A stretch of 64,000 nucleotides of DNA, from the NCBI GenBank assembly GCA_963769715.1, contig CAVYNE010000006.1:248001-312000 (forward strand). The letters run 5' to 3'. Shown here one piece after another: positions 53,779 through 62,236 of the stretch (its first letter is position 1; the number at the start of each line of letters is the position of its first letter). This DNA comes from Palsa-504 sp963769715. Lineage in GTDB: Bacteria; Actinomycetota; Actinomycetes; Streptosporangiales; Streptosporangiaceae. The notes under the pieces were generated by a model. The model saw only the letters and a list, made by a program, of their open reading frames with translations. It searched no databases and was not told where the DNA came from. Made by a program: the position numbers and the translations under genes.

Positions 53779-55044
53779 GTGAGCGCTGACGTCAAGGCCG
53801 TCCGGGCCGCGGTGGACGCCGCGTTCCGGGATGAGTGGGGCCGGGTCGTCGCGACACTGATCCGGACCACCGGCGACTGGGACCTCGCCGAGGAATGCGC
53901 GCAGGACGCGTTCGCGATGGCCCTGCAGCGGTGGCCGAAAGACGGCATCCCCGGCCGGCCGGGCGCGTGGCTGACCACGGCCGCCCGGAACCGCGCCATC
54001 GACGTGCTGCGCAGGAAGGCGGTCGGAGCCGCCAAACTCCGGGAGGTCGCCGCCATGTCTTTGCCGCCCGAATCTCCGGCCGGCCAGCCCGAGACCGACC
54101 ACAGCGGCGTGCCCGACGACCGGCTGCGGCTGATGTTCACCTGCTGCCACCCGGCGCTGGCGCTCGAGGCCCGGGTCGCGCTCACCCTGCGCACGCTGGC
54201 CGGGCTGACCACGGCGGAGATCGCCCGGGCGTTCCTGGCCAGCGAGCCGACGATGGCCAAGCGGCTGGTGCGGGCCAAGCAGAAGATCCAGCACGCGGGG
54301 ATCCCGTACCGGGTCCCCCCGGCGCACCTGCTGCCCGAACGCACGCCGGGCGTGCTCGGCGTGCTCTACCTGCTGTTCAATGAGGGTTACTCGGCGACGA
54401 CAGGCGCGGATCTGGTCCGGCAGAATCTCAGCGCCGAGGCGATCAGGCTGGCCCGGGTGCTGGCCCGGCTGATGCCGGACGAACCGGAGGCGGCCGGCCT
54501 GCTGGCGCTGATGCTGCTGCACGACGCGCGCCGCGCCTCCCGGCTGGACACCCATGGCGACCTGGTGACCCTGGAGGAACAAGACCGTACGTTGTGGGAC
54601 GCGGCCGAGATCAGCGAGGGCGTCTCGCTGTTGGAGGCGGCGCTGCGGCGCGGGCGGCCGGGTCCGTATCAGGTCCAGGCGGCCATCGCCGCCTGCCACG
54701 CGACCGCTGTTACGGCGGAGAGCACCGACTGGCCGCAGATCGCCGCCCTGTACGGCCGGCTTCTTGAGTTCCTGCCCACGCCCGTGGTGGAACTGAACCA
54801 CGCGGTCGCGGTGGGGATGGCCCGCGGGCCCTTGGCCGGCCTTTCGCTGGTCGAAGAGCTGGCGGCGGCGGGCCAACTGGCCGGCTATCACCTGCTCCCC
54901 GCGACCAGGGCCGACTTCCTGCGCCGCCTCGGCCGCAGGCCCGAGGCGGCCGCCGCCTACCGGGAGGCGCTGGAGCTGACGAGCACCGATGCCGAGCGCC
55001 GCTACCTGCGCCGCAGGCTGGCGGAAGCCACCACTGAGACTTAG
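53779..55044 (+). CDS. ECF42-type RNA polymerase sigma factor (DUF6596)
   Basis: 421 residues. GTG 53779 follows GGAGG by six bases; another GTG lies one codon upstream. Region 2 (DLAEECAQDAFAMALQRWP, ARNRAIDVLRR) and region 4 (ALTLRTLAGLTTAEIARAFLAS) are followed by a 230-residue C-terminal extension with TPR-like helices (LFNEGYSATTGADL, YGRLLEFLPTPVVELNHAVA), the signature of ECF42. Such factors are normally encoded next to a DGPF-domain protein and need the extension rather than an anti-sigma factor. No DGPF gene is in the neighbourhood. Confidence 0.92.
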   Translation: MSADVKAVRAAVDAAFRDEWGRVVATLIRTTGDWDLAEECAQDAFAMALQRWPKDGIPGRPGAWLTTAARNRAIDVLRRKAVGAAKLREVAAMSLPPESPAGQPETDHSGVPDDRLRLMFTCCHPALALEARVALTLRTLAGLTTAEIARAFLASEPTMAKRLVRAKQKIQHAGIPYRVPPAHLLPERTPGVLGVLYLLFNEGYSATTGADLVRQNLSAEAIRLARVLARLMPDEPEAAGLLALMLLHDARRASRLDTHGDLVTLEEQDRTLWDAAEISEGVSLLEAALRRGRPGPYQVQAAIAACHATAVTAESTDWPQIAALYGRLLEFLPTPVVELNHAVAVGMARGPLAGLSLVEELAAAGQLAGYHLLPATRADFLRRLGRRPEAAAAYREALELTSTDAERRYLRRRLAEATTET

Positions 55045-55051
55045 CGGCATT

Positions 55052-55072
55052 CCGCAATGGGCATGGTTGCGG
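55052..55072. terminator. Weak hairpin between convergent ECF sigma and ligA genes
   Basis: CCGCAA and TTGCGG arms with a 9-base loop, just after the sigma-factor stop. Confidence 0.35.
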
Positions 55073-55135
55073 CACCCTACCCGTTCTTCCGGGCAGGCTG
55101 CCACATCCATGCCAAACGGCGGCGGGGCCTGCGGG

Positions 55136-57340
55136 TCAGTTGAGGGCGGTGGAGCCGGAGGGGCGGACGGCGTCGGGGCCCTCGGTGAGCAGGACGCGGA
55201 AGGCGGGCTCGTCGAGGATCGGCACGCCGAGCTCGACGGCCTTGTCGTATTTGGAGCCGGCGTTCTCGCCGGCGACCACGAAATCGGTCTTCTTGGACAC
55301 CGAGGCGGTCACCTTGCCGCCCGCCTGCCGGACCGCTTCGCCGGCCTCGTCCCGGCTGAATTCGGCCAGCGTCCCGGTGATGACCACGGACACGCCAGCC
55401 AGCAGGCGGGCGGCGGCCCGGGTGGGGTCGAAGCCCGGGTCTTCGAGTTGCACTCCGGCGTCCCGCCACTTCGCGATGATCGCCCGGTGCCAGTCGACGG
55501 TGAACCAGTCACGCACCGAGGCCGCGATCGTCGGCCCGACCCCCTCGACCGCGGCCAGCGCGTCCACGCTGGCCGCCTCGATGGCCTCCACCGAGCCGAA
55601 CTCGGCCGCCAGCGCCCGGGCCGCCGTCGGCCCGACGTGCCGGATGGACAGCGCCACCAGGATCCGCCACAGCGGCCTGGTCCGCGCCTCGGCCAGGTTG
55701 GCCAGCAGCCTGGTCGCGTTGGCGCTCAGCGTGCCCTGCTTGACCATGAAGAACGGGCAGGTCTCGAGCCGCTCGGCGGTGAGCGCGAAGACGTCGCCCT
55801 CGTCGGCGACCAGACCGCAGTCCAGCAGCGCGCTGACCGCCTCGTAGCCGAGCACCTCGATGTCGAAGGCGCCCCGCCCGGCCAGGTGGAAGAGCCGCTC
55901 GCGCAGCTGGGCCGGGCAGAACTGGGTGTTCGGGCAGCGCCAGTCGACCTCGTCCTCCTCGCGGGCCAGGGTAGTCCCGCAGGCCGGGCACGCAGTCGGG
56001 AACTCGAATTCGTGCTCCGTCCCGTCGCGCAGGTCGGCTACCGGCCCGAGCACCTCGGGGATCACGTCTCCGGCCTTCCGCAAGATCACCATGTCGCCGA
56101 TGAGCACGCCCTTGCGCTTGATCTCGTCCGCGTTGTGCAAGGTGGCCCGGTCCACCGTCGACCCGCTGACCTTGACCGGCTCCATCACGGCAAACGGGGT
56201 AACCCGGCCGGTACGCCCGACGTTCACCTTGATGTCGAGCAGCCTGGTGGTGACCTCTTCCGGCGGGTACTTGTAGGCGATGGCCCATCGGGGCGCCCGG
56301 CTGGTCGAGCCGAGCCTGCGCTGCAGCGCAATCTGGTCCACCTTCACCACCACGCCGTCGATCTCGTACGGGGGATCGTGTCGGTGCTCGGCGTAGCGGG
56401 CGATGTACTCGCGGACCCCGTCCATGTCGGGCACGATCTGGTACAGCCCGCTGACCGGCAGGCCCCAGCCGCGCAGCCGCTCGTACCAGCCGGACTGCGT
56501 GTCCGGCGCCCCTTCGAGGTGCCCCTCCTCGCCAGGACCGGCGGCCGAGCCGCTGATGTCGGAGCCGTCGGCACCCTCCACCCGGCCGATGCCGTGAATG
56601 ATGGCGTCGAGCGCCCGGGACGCGGTGATCCGGGGGTCCTTTTGTCGCAGCGACCCGGCCGCGGAGTTCCGCGGGTTGGCGAACGCCGCCTTGCCCGCGT
56701 CGAGGAGCGACTCGTTCAGCTTCCCGAACGCCTCGACCGGCATGAACACCTCGCCCCTGACCTCGAGGATGGCCGGATGCCCCGAACCGGTGAGCCGCGC
56801 CGGGATGGACGAGATGGTCCGGATGTTCGGCGTGACGTCCTCGCCGGTGCGCCCGTCGCCCCTGGTGGCCGCCTTGACCAGCGCGCCGCCGGAGTAGACG
56901 AGGTCGATCGCCAGCCCGTCGATCTTCAGCTCGCACAGGTAAGGCCCCGTGCCGCCGAGCCGCGTGACCCGGTCCGCCCAGCTGCCCAGGTCCTCATCGG
57001 AGAAGACGTTGTCCAGGCTGAGCAGCCGCTCCAGGTGCTCGACCGGGGTGAACAGCGTGGACACCGTCCCGTGCACGGTCTGGGTCGGCGAGTCGGGCGT
57101 GCGCAGGTCCGGGTACTGCTCCTCGAGCGCGCGCAGCTCGCGCATCTTGGTGTCGTAGTCGATGTCGGAGATCGTGGGCGAATCGAGGACGTAATAACGG
57201 TGATCAGCCTCGGTGATGTCCAGGCTGAGGTCGGCGTGCCGCCGCCGCGCCGCCGCGGGCGCCGCTTCGGGCTCCGGGCCCCCGCCCTGGTCCTCCGCCG
57301 GCCCGACCTGGCCGTCCTGAGCCTCGTCCTTCTCTGTCAC
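55136..57340 (-). CDS. ligA: NAD-dependent DNA ligase
   Basis: Seals nicks in DNA with NAD; 734 residues from GTG 57340, which overlaps the MetE-like stop (GTGA). Domains in order: Ia (ADHRYYVLDSPTISDIDYD), adenylation with the nucleophilic Lys in CELKIDGLAIDL, OB fold, the four-Cys zinc finger (CPACG ... CPNTQFCPAQL), helix-hairpin-helix repeats, and BRCT (GVSVVITGTLAEFSRDEA). Oddities: an acidic/Ala-rich N-terminal extension of about 35 residues, and a Gly/Glu-rich insert of about 20 residues in the adenylation domain near 56500-56590. Confidence 0.96.
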   Translation of the reverse strand: MTEKDEAQDGQVGPAEDQGGGPEPEAAPAAARRRHADLSLDITEADHRYYVLDSPTISDIDYDTKMRELRALEEQYPDLRTPDSPTQTVHGTVSTLFTPVEHLERLLSLDNVFSDEDLGSWADRVTRLGGTGPYLCELKIDGLAIDLVYSGGALVKAATRGDGRTGEDVTPNIRTISSIPARLTGSGHPAILEVRGEVFMPVEAFGKLNESLLDAGKAAFANPRNSAAGSLRQKDPRITASRALDAIIHGIGRVEGADGSDISGSAAGPGEEGHLEGAPDTQSGWYERLRGWGLPVSGLYQIVPDMDGVREYIARYAEHRHDPPYEIDGVVVKVDQIALQRRLGSTSRAPRWAIAYKYPPEEVTTRLLDIKVNVGRTGRVTPFAVMEPVKVSGSTVDRATLHNADEIKRKGVLIGDMVILRKAGDVIPEVLGPVADLRDGTEHEFEFPTACPACGTTLAREEDEVDWRCPNTQFCPAQLRERLFHLAGRGAFDIEVLGYEAVSALLDCGLVADEGDVFALTAERLETCPFFMVKQGTLSANATRLLANLAEARTRPLWRILVALSIRHVGPTAARALAAEFGSVEAIEAASVDALAAVEGVGPTIAASVRDWFTVDWHRAIIAKWRDAGVQLEDPGFDPTRAAARLLAGVSVVITGTLAEFSRDEAGEAVRQAGGKVTASVSKKTDFVVAGENAGSKYDKAVELGVPILDEPAFRVLLTEGPDAVRPSGSTALN

Positions 57341-58458
57341 CTGAGCTCTCCCCCTGTCTCTGCGATCAGCTCGGGCAACATGCTCGCCGCCTGGTGGCAC
57401 CGGGTCAACGCGGCGCGCGCCTGGGCCGGGGACACGCTGGCCAGGCCGCAGGCCGGCGTGATCACCGCCTGCTCCGCGCACGTCGCCAGCGACAGCCCCA
57501 GCCGCCGCCAGAGCCGGATGACCCGCTCCGCGGTCTGGTGAGCCCCGTCGGCCTGCTCACTGCTCCCGCTCGCCCCGCTAGCCTGCCTGCCGCTACCGCT
57601 CGCCCCGCCGGAGCCGGCGCCTCCGGCCGCCTGGTCAGGCACTGCCGGGACCGCGCCCGTCAGCAGTCCCATGCCCGCCTCCGCGGACTCGGCCACCCCG
57701 TCCTCGTCCGCCCGCCGTAGCTGGCCGAGGTCGAAGGCGACGCCGCCGGCCTCCGCCGCCCTGATTATCCCGAACGGAGCCGAGGACGCACAGCAGTGCA
57801 CGATCGTGTAGGCGTGGGTGGCCGCGAGCACCTGCTCCAGCCTTTCCCGCAGCGTCTCAGCCTCGACCGCGGCGAGCCGCGACAGCCCGCTCGCCGTCGG
57901 CACCATGCCCTGCGCCACGGCGGGCAGGGCCGGCTCGTCGAACTGGACGACCAGCCGGGCCCCGGGTAGCCGCTTGGCCACGTCGGCCACGTGGGCGGCC
58001 GCGCCCTCGGCCAGTGAGGCGGTCAGGTCGGCCACCGCGCCGGGATCGGCGACGGCCACGTTCATCGTGTGCGGCAACTCCAGCGTCGCGGCCAGCGTCC
58101 ACGGCCCGCACAGCTGGATCTTGACCGGCCCGCTGAAGCCGTCGAGCACCTCTTCGAGGGCGTCCAGGTCCGAGGAGAGCATGGACCTGGCCCGGGCCAG
58201 GTCACGGCCGGGCCGTTCGGCCAGCCGCCAGCCGCGCGGGGTGACCTCGACGGCCATGTCGATGAGCAGCGCGGCGGTCCGGCCGGTCAGGTCCCCTCCC
58301 GGCCCGCGATCAGGAAGTTCGGGCAGGTACGGGAACTCGGGAAGTTCCCCGGCGACCATCCGCATTGCCTCGGCCGGGTTCGTCCCCGGCATCGAGCCGA
58401 TCCCGGTGGCGCTTCCGGCCGGCCACGGGTAGCCCGGCCCATCATGGTCATCTCGCAC
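57337..58458 (-). CDS. Cobalamin-independent methionine synthase-like protein (MetE C-terminal family)
   Basis: 373 residues, about half of MetE, corresponding to its C-terminal catalytic barrel. It starts with ATGIGSMPGTNPAEAMR, has LVVQFDEPALPAVAQG, the zinc-ligand block VHCCAS and the second Cys in VITPACGLASVSPAQAR. A Gly/Ser-rich insert (about 275-310) interrupts the barrel. The usual N-terminal MetE half is missing, as in stand-alone short forms whose methyl donor is unclear. It overlaps ligA by GTGA; this gene pair is conserved in actinomycetes (from memory). Confidence 0.85.
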   Translation of the reverse strand: MRDDHDGPGYPWPAGSATGIGSMPGTNPAEAMRMVAGELPEFPYLPELPDRGPGGDLTGRTAALLIDMAVEVTPRGWRLAERPGRDLARARSMLSSDLDALEEVLDGFSGPVKIQLCGPWTLAATLELPHTMNVAVADPGAVADLTASLAEGAAAHVADVAKRLPGARLVVQFDEPALPAVAQGMVPTASGLSRLAAVEAETLRERLEQVLAATHAYTIVHCCASSAPFGIIRAAEAGGVAFDLGQLRRADEDGVAESAEAGMGLLTGAVPAVPDQAAGGAGSGGASGSGRQASGASGSSEQADGAHQTAERVIRLWRRLGLSLATCAEQAVITPACGLASVSPAQARAALTRCHQAASMLPELIAETGGELR

Positions 58459-58589
58459 ACGTCGAGCTTAGAACCGCCAGGTGACAAACCCGCGATCAGC
58501 GCTCGTCATGCGGGCTCGATCTCTCTCAGCCGCCCTGGCCGCGAGCCACCCAAGGTCACACCGGCCATCTAGATGCAATGGTGCGCCCG

Positions 58590-58775
58590 TCAGTCCAGGA
58601 ACGGCCACTTCCTGGGTTCGGGATCCTCGTTCCCGGCCCCCTGGTCGCCGGGGCCCTCTCGGTAGCGCTCGCGCCGGAGGGACCTGACGTAGATCCAGGC
58701 CACACCGAACACGATGCCAGCGCAGAAAAAAATGAAGATTACGATCGCCACGGTCACTGTGACACCGACCATCAT
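58590..58775 (-). CDS. Small single-span membrane protein A
   Basis: 61 residues from the first of two adjacent ATGs at 58775, after GGTGGAGG. One transmembrane helix (VTVTVAIVIFIFFCAGIVFG) is followed by RSLRRERYRE and a Gly/Asp/Pro-rich tail ending KWPFLD. The layout matches the 77-residue protein at 59174: short outside start, one helix, RR-E/RRE stretch, hydrophilic tail. No family is recognised. The 5' region has several YATCTGG motifs and other inverted repeats. Confidence 0.7.
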   Translation of the reverse strand: MMVGVTVTVAIVIFIFFCAGIVFGVAWIYVRSLRRERYREGPGDQGAGNEDPEPRKWPFLD

Positions 58776-59173
58776 GGCCTCCACCCCTCGTCGGCATGTC
58801 TCCATGCCCACGGTCACTACGGGTGGCCCATCGGGAAGACCAGGTTGAGTCAGGTCATCTGGTTCTTTAGAACAACCTGACACATTCTGATGGACCCAAG
58901 GAGCCTAATGGCCAGAATGAATCGGGTTATCCGGGTCATCCCAACCTATCTGGGTTGTACCGCACTCTTTGCGGACTAAAACGTGGTACATGCCAGATAT
59001 TCCGATTTTTAGGATGGGTGGGTCTACACCACCAGGCCGAGCCATACCCGTCATCAGATCTGTTGGTATGACTGGGATACCTAAACGTCGTCTACGAGAT
59101 GACCGTCCCCCCGCGTGCTGACGCCCGCCGCTCCCGTTGCGGCGGGCGTCACCCCCTCCGTCTGGGTGGGTTG
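58776..59173. other. Intergenic region with YATCTGG motifs and inverted repeats
   Basis: 398 bases, less GC-rich than the surrounding genome, between two minus-strand small membrane genes. It has CATCTGG at 58856, TATCTGG at 58947 inside a CAACC/GGTTG inverted repeat, an inverted TATCTGG at 58993-58999, and the terminator of the next gene at 59120-59150. Confidence 0.6.
59120..59150 (-). terminator. Strong hairpin terminator after small membrane protein B
   Basis: GACGCCCGCCG and CGGCGGGCGTC form a perfect 11-bp stem with a 9-base loop, 24 bases after the stop of the 77-residue gene. Confidence 0.8.
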
Positions 59174-59407
59174 TTACTTGACGAGTTCTTTCATAGCGCG
59201 CCCGAGCTCCGTGTCCACATCGCGCAGGCCGACCCCCATTAGCCGCCGCACCCCTCTGAGCTGCCAGTTAGATGCTTGCGCCGTCAACGTCAGGCCACGG
59301 TCCTCACGTCTTATCGCCACCGCAGCCAGGCCCATGACCGCCACGATGCCGCCGGTCACGAAGACTGCCAATAGAGCGATTGCTACGACCCCTACGACAC
59401 CGGCCAT
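59174..59407 (-). CDS. Small single-span membrane protein B
   Basis: 77 residues. ATG 59407 follows GGGAGG. One transmembrane helix (VVGVVAIALLAVFVTGGIV) leads to IRREDRGLTLTAQAS and a charged tail ending GRAMKELVK. Same architecture as protein A at 58590, so probably a distant paralogue. It ends in a strong terminator and is divergent from the GntR gene. Function unknown; a partner or sensor for the GntR regulator is possible but unproven. Confidence 0.7.
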   Translation of the reverse strand: MAGVVGVVAIALLAVFVTGGIVAVMGLAAVAIRREDRGLTLTAQASNWQLRGVRRLMGVGLRDVDTELGRAMKELVK

Positions 59408-59863
59408 GATGGCCTCCCGCCGTTACGGTCCGCGATGACCCGCGGACCGGCTTCCTAGCCTGCGGGTTTACCCGCTGGCCCCGATCCTGCGGCCCGGGGC
59501 GGTCAGCCCGCGAGCCTAGGTTGCACGTGGTCCCGCGGCAATCCCGCAAGCTCACGGCCTGGGCGTGTCATCCAGTGAGCTGGGCTGGTCTGGGCTGCTA
59601 GAGTATCTGGAATCATCTGGCAGGTTCCGATGCGACCAAGCATCCTATCTGCTAGGCTAAGCCCCATTGACCCTGCCGTCCTAGCCATCCCAACCTCTGG
59701 TGTTGCCAAGCTTATACCACCGGATCCTGGGTAGTAAACGGGATAATGCCAAAGAAACCGACCGTCCTGCCGACAAGGATGATCCGCTCCGCTAGGATCA
59801 TCCTGTCTGCTGGGCTGGTTGGTATCTTCAGGCTGGCGTGGTGGGACAACCGCAGGAGGAGTC
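59408..59863. promoter_or_regulatory. Regulatory region of the GntR/UTRA gene
   Basis: 456 bases with no gene. It has TATCTGG at 59604, CATCTGG at 59614 and TATCTG at 59646, a second CATCCCAACCT block (59686) matching 58936, and a GGATGATCC palindrome near the GntR start. It must carry both divergent promoters. Confidence 0.55.
59776..59804 (+). promoter_or_regulatory. Palindrome upstream of the GntR/UTRA start
   Basis: AGGATGATCC and GGATCATCCT are exact 10-bp arms with a 9-base centre; GAC/GTC extends them beyond a one-base bulge. It ends 59 bases before the ATG, a good place for an autoregulatory operator. Confidence 0.55.
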
Positions 59864-60709
59864 ATGGCTGACCCCATGTACTGGCGGATCGCTCAGGACC
59901 TCCGTCAGGCCATCGAGTCCGGGAAACTTCGCCCAGGTCAACAGCTCCCTACCGAGCTGGACCTGAGGGAAGAGTACAAGGCATCGCGGAACACCATCCG
60001 TGATGCCATCAAGTGGCTGGCCAGCCGAGCTCTGATCGAGACCCGGCCAGGCCAGGGCACGTTCGTCGTCGACCGGCTCGACATCTTCGTCACCACCTTG
60101 TCTGCCGATACTGAAACCGGACTCGGCGGCGGCGAAGGGGTGGCCGCGCTCTCCGAGGTCAAGGCCAGAGGCCGGACTCCCAAGTCAGATACTCCTCGGG
60201 TAGAAATCCAGCGCGCTGAGGGTACCGTCGCCGAACAGCTGAACGTTCCGGTCGGAACGCCGATACTCAGCCGTCACCAGCAGCGGTACATAGACGGGAA
60301 GCCGTGGTCACTTCAGACGTCGTTTTACCCCATGGACCTTGTGACCAAAGGCGCCCAGCGGCTGATCGTTGCGGATGACATAGCCGAGGGCACGGTCGCC
60401 TACCTTAAGAATGCGCTGAACATGGAGCAGGTCGGCTACCGTGACAGTATCCTGGTGCGGTCGCCTGACGAGGTCGAGGCGAAATTCTTTAAGCTGCCCG
60501 ATGACGGCCGGATATCTGTCGTAGTCATCATCCGCACCGGATACTCCGGCAGCACTGTTGCCCCGGTCCCGTTCCGGGTGACGGTCAGCGCGTTTCCCGC
60601 CGACCGCAACCAGTTCGTCATGAACTCAGGCTCAGTGCCTGATGAACTTGCCACGCCGGCCGTGCCATCAATACCGGCGGAGCCGGCACCAGCCGAGCAG
60701 ACCGTATGA
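59864..60709 (+). CDS. GntR-family regulator with UTRA domain (HutC type)
   Basis: 281 residues from ATG 59864, behind AGGAGGA. The winged helix is typical (YWRIAQDLRQAIESGKLRPG, then EEYKASRNTIRDAIKWL and RPGQGTFV). The rest is a UTRA effector domain with LSRHQQRYIDGKPWSLQTSFYP. A Pro/Ala tail ends the protein. HutC-type regulators sense small ligands; the sensed ligand is unknown. Codon use is less GC3-biased than in core genes, as in the whole 58.5-62.2 kb island. It is divergent from the two small membrane genes. Confidence 0.92.
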   Translation: MADPMYWRIAQDLRQAIESGKLRPGQQLPTELDLREEYKASRNTIRDAIKWLASRALIETRPGQGTFVVDRLDIFVTTLSADTETGLGGGEGVAALSEVKARGRTPKSDTPRVEIQRAEGTVAEQLNVPVGTPILSRHQQRYIDGKPWSLQTSFYPMDLVTKGAQRLIVADDIAEGTVAYLKNALNMEQVGYRDSILVRSPDEVEAKFFKLPDDGRISVVVIIRTGYSGSTVAPVPFRVTVSAFPADRNQFVMNSGSVPDELATPAVPSIPAEPAPAEQTV

Positions 60710-60893
60710 GCCGCCGTATGTAACCGCATGCTCTCGAGGGGGCCAGCGCCAGCAGCGCAGCAACCCGCGAGGCCTAGGGCTCGCCCTGGGGATTAGGCAC
60801 GGAAGACCTCCTGCCGCCAGTATGGAAATACCTTCAGTACCGCAACACTAGAACACCCGATCACTAATGAATACCAGAAAGGGGGAAAGTGCC

Positions 60894-60989
60894 GTGGCGA
60901 AATTTCACGCACGTCCCTCCAATCAGTACAGGTACGAACACTACGACCCCTGGATGCAGGACATCGTAGTGGCCATGGAGGGGCTTTAA
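60894..60989 (+). CDS. 31-residue small ORF after GntR
   Basis: GTG 60894 has an AAAGGGGGAAA ribosome site 6-10 bases upstream and reads MAKFHARPSNQYRYEHYDPW and on to MEGL before TAA 60987-60989. It is rich in Tyr, His and Trp, has no signal or membrane segment, and no Cys or leader-peptide pattern, so a RiPP precursor is not supported. It follows the GntR gene by 184 bases. Product unknown; the ribosome site is the main support. Confidence 0.45.
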   Translation: MAKFHARPSNQYRYEHYDPWMQDIVVAMEGL

Positions 60990-61539
60990 CGCGCCGGTTA
61001 GTAAGCGGCATATGTTCGACCGATCCCTTATTCGGGGCGGCCGGACCTTTCGTTGCGCCGTCGGCGCTGCTTTCATAAGTGGCGCCGGCGGTATAGATGA
61101 GAACACGGTCGAAGAAAACGCGATCCGCACACCGGCAGGAAAGCCATGTCAATCCCGCACACGCCGCCCTGCCAGGGACGAAGATCGGGCACATCGGGCT
61201 GGTGGATCCAGTCGCCCCAGTCGACTGGTTAGCTTGATCCGCGATACGCAGCGTCACACAAGGTGGTCGTGAGACACGATCATCGAGTGTGAAGTATGAC
61301 AAAGCGGAGAGTTAGGAGGTCTACAGAAACAGGAAACATCATTTCCGCTCGGCAAAAACTTCACCCGGCCGAGGTCTGGAAACGCCCAAGTCCTGGCGAG
61401 CCTGAGGTTTCGCCCGGCTTGCGTTTAGCCAGGCCAACGGTTTCTTGATCTCGAGACGTGCGTCAAGGCGGCCATCGAGTCTGGTTAAGTTGCGCCCCTG
61501 GCGGTATCGCATACGCCAGGCACGGGTGACTATGTATCG
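60990..61539. other. Gene-poor stretch of the island before the GNAT gene
   Basis: 550 bases without an intact gene; composition is near 57-60% GC. The last 80 bases carry a GntR-like fossil in frame with the GNAT gene. Elsewhere I see no repeats, RNA fold or convincing ORF. Confidence 0.5.
61462..61539 (+). pseudogene. Fossil GntR helix-turn-helix fused in frame to the GNAT gene
   Basis: Codons from 61462 read VKAAIESG, then TAA 61486-61488, then VAPLAVSHTPGTGDYVS, running without another stop into the GNAT start at 61540. These match the first helix (A-I-E-S-G) and the final wing (P-G-T-G-D-Y-V) of a GntR domain; the middle, including the recognition helix, is gone. GntR-GNAT fusions occur in actinomycetes, so the ancestor may have been one. 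Confidence 0.45.
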
Positions 61540-62184
61540 GTGAGAAGGTTTCCTTTCGCCCTCAGTCCTGCTACGCCGGCGGACCTACGGAGGGTCCGCA
61601 GACTCGTCCGCGGAGCCGCGAAGTGGCTGCGCGGAAGCAAGCACACGGATCAGTGGGCGAAGCCCTGGCCAAGCCGGGCAGGCCAGAAAGAGCGCATACG
61701 TAGTGACCTGCTCAAGGGCAAGACGTGGCTCCTCTGGGACGACGGAACCGTGGCAGGCACCATCACCATTGATACCGATGAGCCGGTAGCCGCTCAGGGG
61801 CAGTCGATCTGGCCGGCGCACAAGCGTCACGAGCCAGCCCTATACGTCCGGCGGGTCATCGTGAGGAGAAGCTACAGCGGTCTCGGCCTCGGCGCCGGAC
61901 TCCTAAACTGGGCGGCCGACGTGGCCAAGAGAGACCACGGAGCCACGTTGATCCGTATCGACGTGTGGACCACTAACACGGGCCTGCACGCCTACTACGA
62001 AAGACAGCGTTTCACGCGCTGCGCGGGCCGGGATCCAGCAGACCTTCCCGGGTACCCGTCCCAGGCGCTCTTTGAGCGGGAGCTAGATCAAGCCGGATCG
62101 GACTACGCGGAACTGTTCACCGAAACAGAGGGCCTAGGCAGGCGCAAGCTCGGCTGGCCGATCCGCACCAGGTACTCACGCTAG
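61540..62184 (+). CDS. GNAT-family N-acetyltransferase
   Basis: 214 residues from GTG 61540; the frame is also open upstream into a GntR fossil. N-acetyltransferase core: a first strand and helices (ALSPATPADLRRVRRLV), TWLLWDDGTVAGTITID, then the CoA-binding beta4-alpha3 region YVRRVIVRRSYSGLGLGAGLLNWA with the R-x-x-G-x-G/A-like turn, and GLHAYYERQRFTRC at the end. Substrate unknown; members next to GntR regulators often modify small molecules or antibiotics. Confidence 0.85.
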   Translation: MRRFPFALSPATPADLRRVRRLVRGAAKWLRGSKHTDQWAKPWPSRAGQKERIRSDLLKGKTWLLWDDGTVAGTITIDTDEPVAAQGQSIWPAHKRHEPALYVRRVIVRRSYSGLGLGAGLLNWAADVAKRDHGATLIRIDVWTTNTGLHAYYERQRFTRCAGRDPADLPGYPSQALFERELDQAGSDYAELFTETEGLGRRKLGWPIRTRYSR

Positions 62185-62236
62185 TCACGAGTACCTATCG
62201 ATACCGCGAACCTCCTGGCTACTCACGACCCGTAGA

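Noticed and set aside
60894..60989. RiPP precursor peptide
   Set aside because: No Cys/Ser/Thr core, no leader pattern and no modification enzyme nearby.
58590..62184. Integrated element (AICE or prophage)
   Set aside because: No integrase, replication, transfer gene, tRNA or flanking direct repeat found; only composition and content suggest acquisition.
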